Source: Candidatus Sulfotelmatobacter sp.
GTDB lineage: Bacteria > Acidobacteriota > Terriglobia > Terriglobales > SbA1
Reading direction: 5' to 3'
Assembly: GCA_030151135.1 (NCBI GenBank)
Contig: JASLEQ010000501.1
Location: forward strand, 1 to 9,617
DNA length: 9,617 nt
In this document: positions 5,833 through 9,617 of the stretch, piece after piece
How the letters are laid out: every line of letters begins with the position of its first letter
How positions within the stretch are numbered: the stretch's first letter is position 1
Notes under the pieces: model-generated
Database searches by the model: none
The model's input: the letters and a program-made list of their open reading frames with translations, nothing else
Told to the model about the DNA's origin: nothing
Position numbers and translations under genes: made by a program

Positions 5833-6798
5833 TTACTGGAGCCAAGCGCAGGCGGCGCCGGGGGTGTTTTCGCAGTAGAGGACACGCCAGGAGTTTGGCT
5901 TGTGGGCCGCGGTCCAGGGGCGGCCCCGGATGAAGTAAGGCTTTGCCCAGACTTCACTGTCGAAGCTACGCGGTGCGAGGACGGTCACCTGGACTGCGGT
6001 TTCGGCGGGAATGCCGGTGCGGGGATCCATGATGTGGGAATAGCGGTGACCAGCGACGCGGAATGATTTCTCGTAGGCTCCAGAGGTTGAGAGCGACATG
6101 TCTTTGAGGAAGACCTGCGCGGCATTGTTGCGCTGGTCCCAAGGATCGGCGATGTTGATGGGCCAGCCTCGGGGTTCGTTCGGAGGATTTCCCATTCCGT
6201 AAATGCTGCTGCCGGATGCAGCGACCAGCGCGCTACGAAATCCGCGGGCGCGGAGAATCTCTACCATGCGATCGACCGCATAGCCTTTGCCGACGCCGCC
6301 GGGATCGATCTCAACGCCGGGACGATCGAAGTGGACAGTTCTGTCCCGTGAATTCAGTTGGATGTGCTGGTATCCGACAAGTTCGCGAGCGGCGGCAAGT
6401 TCGCCGGAAGATGGGACATGGTGACTGCCGCCGAAAAATCCCCAGGCACGCATCAGGGGGCCGACGGTGATGTCAAATGTGCCTTCGCTGGCGCGGCCAT
6501 AGTCAAGGCAGTCAGACAAGAGCCGGAACAACTCTGGCGAGGCCGCGACGGGATGTGCGGCGGCTTCCCGATTGATGCGGCTCCATTCGCTCGTTGGTTT
6601 GTAGTTCGAGAGCAATTCGTCGAGGCGGCGAGCTTCGTCGAAGGCCGCGTCGATGGCCTGATTCACGGAAGCCTGATCGTCCCCATAGAGGACGATGGAG
6701 AACGTCGCCCCCATCGCGCCGGTGGTTCGTTCCAACCGCTGCGCTCCGGCTGAAGGCACCAGCAGAAGCGCAGCGCACACGAGGAGCAACGACCGCAT
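5833..6798 (-). CDS. apbE: Secreted ApbE-type FAD:protein FMN transferase
   Basis: Transfers FMN from FAD to a Thr or Ser of an acceptor protein, outside the cytoplasmic membrane. It has 321 residues. A Sec signal peptide (MRSLLLVCAALLLVPSAGAQ, cleavage near AGA-Q) is followed by family motifs: GAMGATFSIVLYG (27-39), EGTFDITVGPLMRAWGF (105-121), VEIDPGGVGKGYAVDRMVE (162-180), LSTSGAYE (236-243) and YSHIMDPRTGIP (253-264). The C-terminal segment is unusual. Where most ApbE proteins read like DALSTALFVLG, with a metal-binding Asp and Thr, this one has SFDSEVWAKPYFIRGR, with Asp280 but Trp at the Thr position, then a tail with two Cys (C309, C317) ending CAWLQ. The start overlaps the DUF362 stop (TGATG), with AGGGAG 7 nt upstream. 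No acceptor with an NqrC/RnfG-like flavinylation motif is seen in the window. Confidence 0.93.
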   Translation of the reverse strand: MRSLLLVCAALLLVPSAGAQRLERTTGAMGATFSIVLYGDDQASVNQAIDAAFDEARRLDELLSNYKPTSEWSRINREAAAHPVAASPELFRLLSDCLDYGRASEGTFDITVGPLMRAWGFFGGSHHVPSSGELAAARELVGYQHIQLNSRDRTVHFDRPGVEIDPGGVGKGYAVDRMVEILRARGFRSALVAASGSSIYGMGNPPNEPRGWPINIADPWDQRNNAAQVFLKDMSLSTSGAYEKSFRVAGHRYSHIMDPRTGIPAETAVQVTVLAPRSFDSEVWAKPYFIRGRPWTAAHKPNSWRVLYCENTPGAACAWLQ

Positions 6799-8042
6799 CA
6801 GGATTCTCCCTGACCCTTGGGCATCTGACTTTTCCAGAAGGACTCGTACTCGAACATCGCGTCTTTGATGGGCACTCCGCGGACGTCGATCTTGGTCAGG
6901 TCGGCGGAGCCGATGCCTGCGGCTTCAGCTAGAAGCATCATGTTGTCGGCGTACTGAAAGGTTTCATCCCCAGGGTGCAACTGGTCGGGCGGGTGGTCCT
7001 TGGGATTCTTGTAGACGCGGTATGGAGCCTCGTGGCGTCCGGCTCGCGGGTTGTATCCCATGCAGGCCGCGGCGACGGAATCGGTATTCACGCAGTTCTT
7101 GCCGACGATGAGGATTCCCGGATGAACGGGCTTGGATCCCAGCACCCATGGGCCTTCGCCGCCGACCATGGAGACGATGCCATCGGCGATGGCGAGGTCG
7201 ACGGGGCGCGCGCCGAAAATGTCGACGAGGACGCGTGGCAGCCGCCAGCCTTCATAGCGGGTTGATTTCGCATCGAGTTCGACGGGAGCGCCGGAGGGAG
7301 ACTGCTTGTATCCGTAGTGAAAGACTTGCTCGCGGTCACCATAAACGCCGAGTGGCGTGATGCCGAAGAGATTCTTGATGCAGATGGTGAGACCCATCTC
7401 TTCGTGATTTTTCATCTTGCCCATGCTCACGAAGAAATCGCAGTCTTCATACGAGTGGTTCATCTGGAAGCCGGGGAAGACATATGGCGTGCTTTTCACT
7501 TTCAGCAGCGAGAACTGCTTCGGGCCGGGCTTGTCGGTATCTTCGAACTCGACGATGGGTGCGGCGTTGCGAATGGCGTTGACGTCCCACCCGCCGGAAA
7601 GCAACTTGTCTTCGAGTTTGTAGCCGCGCTTGCGAGCTTCGGCGCCTTCCAGAAGGCGGACGCGCTTCGCGCCCAGGGCTCCGAATGCGGCGACTGCCGA
7701 GCCTACAACGCTCGGATGGACCCAATGCGTGTCGCCGGTGGTGTAGCCGGGAAAGTGTCCGCCGCCAGTAAGATTGATCTTGATGCCGACGGTCTTTCCC
7801 TTCACTTGGTTGTCGATTCCGCCGATCTGATCGAACATCTTGCGGAATTGCGTGGTGAGATCCGCATCGTAGGTTCGGACTTTGGCGACGGATACCGGCT
7901 CTGCCGGAGCCAGCGGGATGGTGCCCGCGTCTGCTACTCGGTGAGCCGGGGATGGCCGCGCGGCGGCCTTCGGAACTGCCATTGCTCCTGCAGCGAGACC
8001 GGAGATTGCCAGCCAATCGCGCCGCGTCAGACCTTTACACAT
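6798..8042 (-). CDS. Tat-exported DUF362-family protein
   Basis: A protein of 414 residues. The N-terminus MCKGLTRRDWLAISGLAAGA carries a twin-arginine signal, so it is probably exported folded, perhaps with a cofactor. DUF362-type motifs are present: VGIKINLTGGG (85-95), HWVHPSVVGSAVAAFGALGA (106-125), FFVSMGKMKNHEEMGLTICI KNLFGI (203-228), DLAIADGIVSMVGGEGPW (282-299) and NTDSVAAACMGYNPRAGRHE (319-338). The family's biochemical role is not established. Its five Cys (2, 201, 221, 317, 327) form no ferredoxin-like CxxC cluster. The start at 8042 is fixed by GAGGAGG (plus-strand 8050-8056) 7 nt upstream and by the Tat signal. The frame stays open upstream to 8198, but that part overlaps the previous gene. 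It begins 19 nt after the upstream stop and overlaps apbE by one base. Confidence 0.88.
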   Translation of the reverse strand: MCKGLTRRDWLAISGLAAGAMAVPKAAARPSPAHRVADAGTIPLAPAEPVSVAKVRTYDADLTTQFRKMFDQIGGIDNQVKGKTVGIKINLTGGGHFPGYTTGDTHWVHPSVVGSAVAAFGALGAKRVRLLEGAEARKRGYKLEDKLLSGGWDVNAIRNAAPIVEFEDTDKPGPKQFSLLKVKSTPYVFPGFQMNHSYEDCDFFVSMGKMKNHEEMGLTICIKNLFGITPLGVYGDREQVFHYGYKQSPSGAPVELDAKSTRYEGWRLPRVLVDIFGARPVDLAIADGIVSMVGGEGPWVLGSKPVHPGILIVGKNCVNTDSVAAACMGYNPRAGRHEAPYRVYKNPKDHPPDQLHPGDETFQYADNMMLLAEAAGIGSADLTKIDVRGVPIKDAMFEYESFWKSQMPKGQGES

Positions 8043-8061
8043 GGTGTTGCCTCCTCTTCGG

Positions 8062-9617
8062 TTATTGCATCGAAACGGCACCCCATAACAAAAGCTTGGG
8101 AATCGTGACCTCGGTTTTTCCTTCTTCATCGCGCACAGGCAGATCCACCGGCGCCGCATCGGGCGTCTCGAGGCGAGCCGAATGGAAATGTCCCGCAACG
8201 CGGAGAGTGATGGCCTCGGCTGGATGATCGAAATAGTTGACCAACTGGATCAGAAGCGGATGAGCAGGAACGCCTCCACTGACCATCGTGATTACGGAAG
8301 GCACGTTGAACGGCACGACCGCCAAATCGTCGTCGCTAAGCACTTCTCCCAGGTCGCGCGCGATTGCATCGGGATCGGGATCTTTGTAGACGATCACGGA
8401 TCCCTTTCCTGCAGAAGTTTCGACGAAGGGTTGGGTTGTTGGCTCTCCGCCCCATGACTGGGCAGCGAAGACGAGACCGCCCTGTTCGGCGAAGTCCTGG
8501 AGGAGCTGGCGCTCGGCTGAAGATGGCGGATCGAGCTCAACGGCGACGACGGCGCGGAACTTTGCCAACAGGGCAGCGTTCAGATTGGAGCGTGAGACGG
8601 CCTGGTACGGTACCTGTCGACGCGTGGCGAGCTTCAGGTACTCGTCAACTTGATCGGGTTGCGCACTTGCGGGATCGAGCAGGATTCCGACGTTGCCGTA
8701 AGGCGGAAATGCGTGCCCGGCAGCGTGGCTCTCGGCGAACTGCAGGAAGGTGGAAAGATGATTCCAGGTTTCAATTGCAGACGCATCATGGGCGCGCAGC
8801 TTGGCGCGGAGAGCATCATCAAGCGAAACGATCCAATGGCCGCCCGCTGCGGCGGCATCGGCTGTGGCGCGCTCGTAATCGAGAAGTGAATGACTCTCGA
8901 GCTGGCTGCTGATCCATATTGTGCGCGAGGCCGAACTGGCGGCGAACGAGCGCACCATCCAGATATTCGATTCGATCCAGGGCTGGCTGGAAGGCGCACC
9001 GCGGATGCCCATCTCCGCGAGATTGCGCCCGCTCGGGGCGACGCCGGCGACGGCGATGATCGGCACATCTTTCCAGCGCGACGAAGCCGCATCCTTCGCG
9101 ATCTCGATGATGGGCATGGGGCCGGCGGCTTTGCGCAAGTCGGTAAGAAAGCCGACCGAGAATTCGCCTTCGAGCACCAGGCCGTCGAGCGAGGTATTTT
9201 TCGAGTCTGCTGCAAGTTTCGACGGGTCGCCTGGCGCATAGACAAGACCGAGAACGGCGAGTCCACTCTTGTGGGCAGCCTCTGTATAAACTTTCAGCAG
9301 CTGTTGTTGTTGAGTAGCAGTTTCGACGTCGACTGGCGCGCTCCAGGTGACCAGGAGACAGTTGGCTGGCGAGCCTTCGAGAAGGTTAAGGGTGGCGGGC
9401 TCATACCAGCGCGCCAAGGCATCACGAACAGCCGCGTCCCCAGGAACAGTTTTCGTATGGCTGCGCCAGGCCAACTCCAGCGGGCCGCCTGTCCAACGAA
9501 TGGGGACACAGTGCTCGAGAAATGGAGCCGCCGAGACCGCGTGCGTGCATGCCAGGACGAAGATCAATATCAGGCAGCGGAGATGGACGCGCTTTTTTGC
9601 GACCGGCAGCGCTTCCC
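8062..9617 (-). CDS. Secreted protein with glycoside-hydrolase-like architecture, family unknown, 5' end outside window
   Basis: The frame is open to the window edge and ends in TAA at 8062. The visible N-terminus KKRVHLRCLILIFVLACTHA, followed by VSAAPF, is a Sec signal peptide. A TTG at 9567 could start the frame but would leave out the basic KKR region, so the true start is probably upstream. Numbering from that TTG, residues about 70-260 alternate strands and helices as in a TIM barrel (SGLAVLGLVYAPGDP, LDGLVLEGEF, MPIIEIAKD, VPIIAVAG, TIWISSQLE, GHWIVSLDDAL). Residues about 290-400 resemble a glutamine-amidotransferase-like trimerisation domain (GNVGILLDPAS, FRAVVAVELD, QDFAEQGGLVFAAQSW). 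The end (about 450-501) is a beta domain (AITLRVAGHFHSARLETPD, TEVTIPKLLLWGAV). This order recalls some glycosidases, but I see no sure catalytic pair. It is first in a run with the DUF362 protein and apbE. Confidence 0.75.
   Translation of the reverse strand, partial: EALPVAKKRVHLRCLILIFVLACTHAVSAAPFLEHCVPIRWTGGPLELAWRSHTKTVPGDAAVRDALARWYEPATLNLLEGSPANCLLVTWSAPVDVETATQQQQLLKVYTEAAHKSGLAVLGLVYAPGDPSKLAADSKNTSLDGLVLEGEFSVGFLTDLRKAAGPMPIIEIAKDAASSRWKDVPIIAVAGVAPSGRNLAEMGIRGAPSSQPWIESNIWMVRSFAASSASRTIWISSQLESHSLLDYERATADAAAAGGHWIVSLDDALRAKLRAHDASAIETWNHLSTFLQFAESHAAGHAFPPYGNVGILLDPASAQPDQVDEYLKLATRRQVPYQAVSRSNLNAALLAKFRAVVAVELDPPSSAERQLLQDFAEQGGLVFAAQSWGGEPTTQPFVETSAGKGSVIVYKDPDPDAIARDLGEVLSDDDLAVVPFNVPSVITMVSGGVPAHPLLIQLVNYFDHPAEAITLRVAGHFHSARLETPDAAPVDLPVRDEEGKTEVTIPKLLLWGAVSMQ

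Noticed and set aside
7317..8108. Open frame of 263 codons on the plus strand opposite the DUF362 gene
   Set aside because: Antisense to clearly conserved DUF362 motifs; its own translation shows no domain.
8040..8198. Upstream extension of the DUF362 frame to an ATG at 8198
   Set aside because: It would overlap the preceding gene by over 130 bp, its residues are Arg-rich out-of-frame shadow, and the Tat signal with a strong ribosome site fixes the start at 8042.
9565..9567. TTG at 9567 as the start of the glycosidase-like gene
   Set aside because: The frame stays open upstream and encodes a basic KKRVHLR segment that completes a signal peptide, so the gene is treated as cut by the window edge.

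Overview
The window reads as chromosomal DNA of a GC-rich bacterium, most likely an acidobacterium (Acidobacteriota, Terriglobia-like). That guess rests on the style of the proteins: RpoD beginning [15 protein letters not shown], a His/Gly/Tyr-rich secreted protein, an ApbE with an unusual Cys-rich C-terminus, and a Tat-exported DUF362 protein. It also rests on heptad-type repeats scattered through the region. No search could be run, so the taxonomy is an inference.

Left third (1-3667, minus strand): the core of the macromolecular-synthesis operon. dnaG (primase) is followed by rpoD (housekeeping sigma factor), whose 3' end is cut by the window edge. rpoD appears to start at TTG. The 308-bp gap between them holds a possible 35-codon ORF, a candidate rpoD promoter and a palindrome near the predicted transcript start. 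dnaG carries an in-frame insert of about 50 codons. Its DNA is a 148-bp inverted-repeat element with GAGTCCC-type heptad arrays at both ends. A second heptad array abuts the dnaG start codon.

Middle (3668-5830): a divergent intergenic region leads to a small secreted His/Gly/Tyr-rich protein (3945-4403, plus). Then come a 14-bp tandem repeat and a strong terminator hairpin between convergent genes. A divergent pair follows: a polytopic membrane protein (4563-5219, minus, GTG start) and an HxlR-family regulator (5323-5718, plus). The 103 bp between their start codons contain two copies of the same 15-bp near-palindrome in opposite orientation, 41 bp apart centre to centre. This looks like a complete autoregulatory switch.

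Right (5833-9617, minus strand): a tight three-gene operon, transcribed toward the HxlR gene. It encodes a secreted glycosidase-like protein of unknown family (5' end outside the window), a Tat-exported DUF362 protein, and a secreted ApbE-type FMN transferase. The last two overlap as TGATG. All three products carry export signals, so the operon acts outside the cytoplasmic membrane. No flavin acceptor protein is visible in the window.
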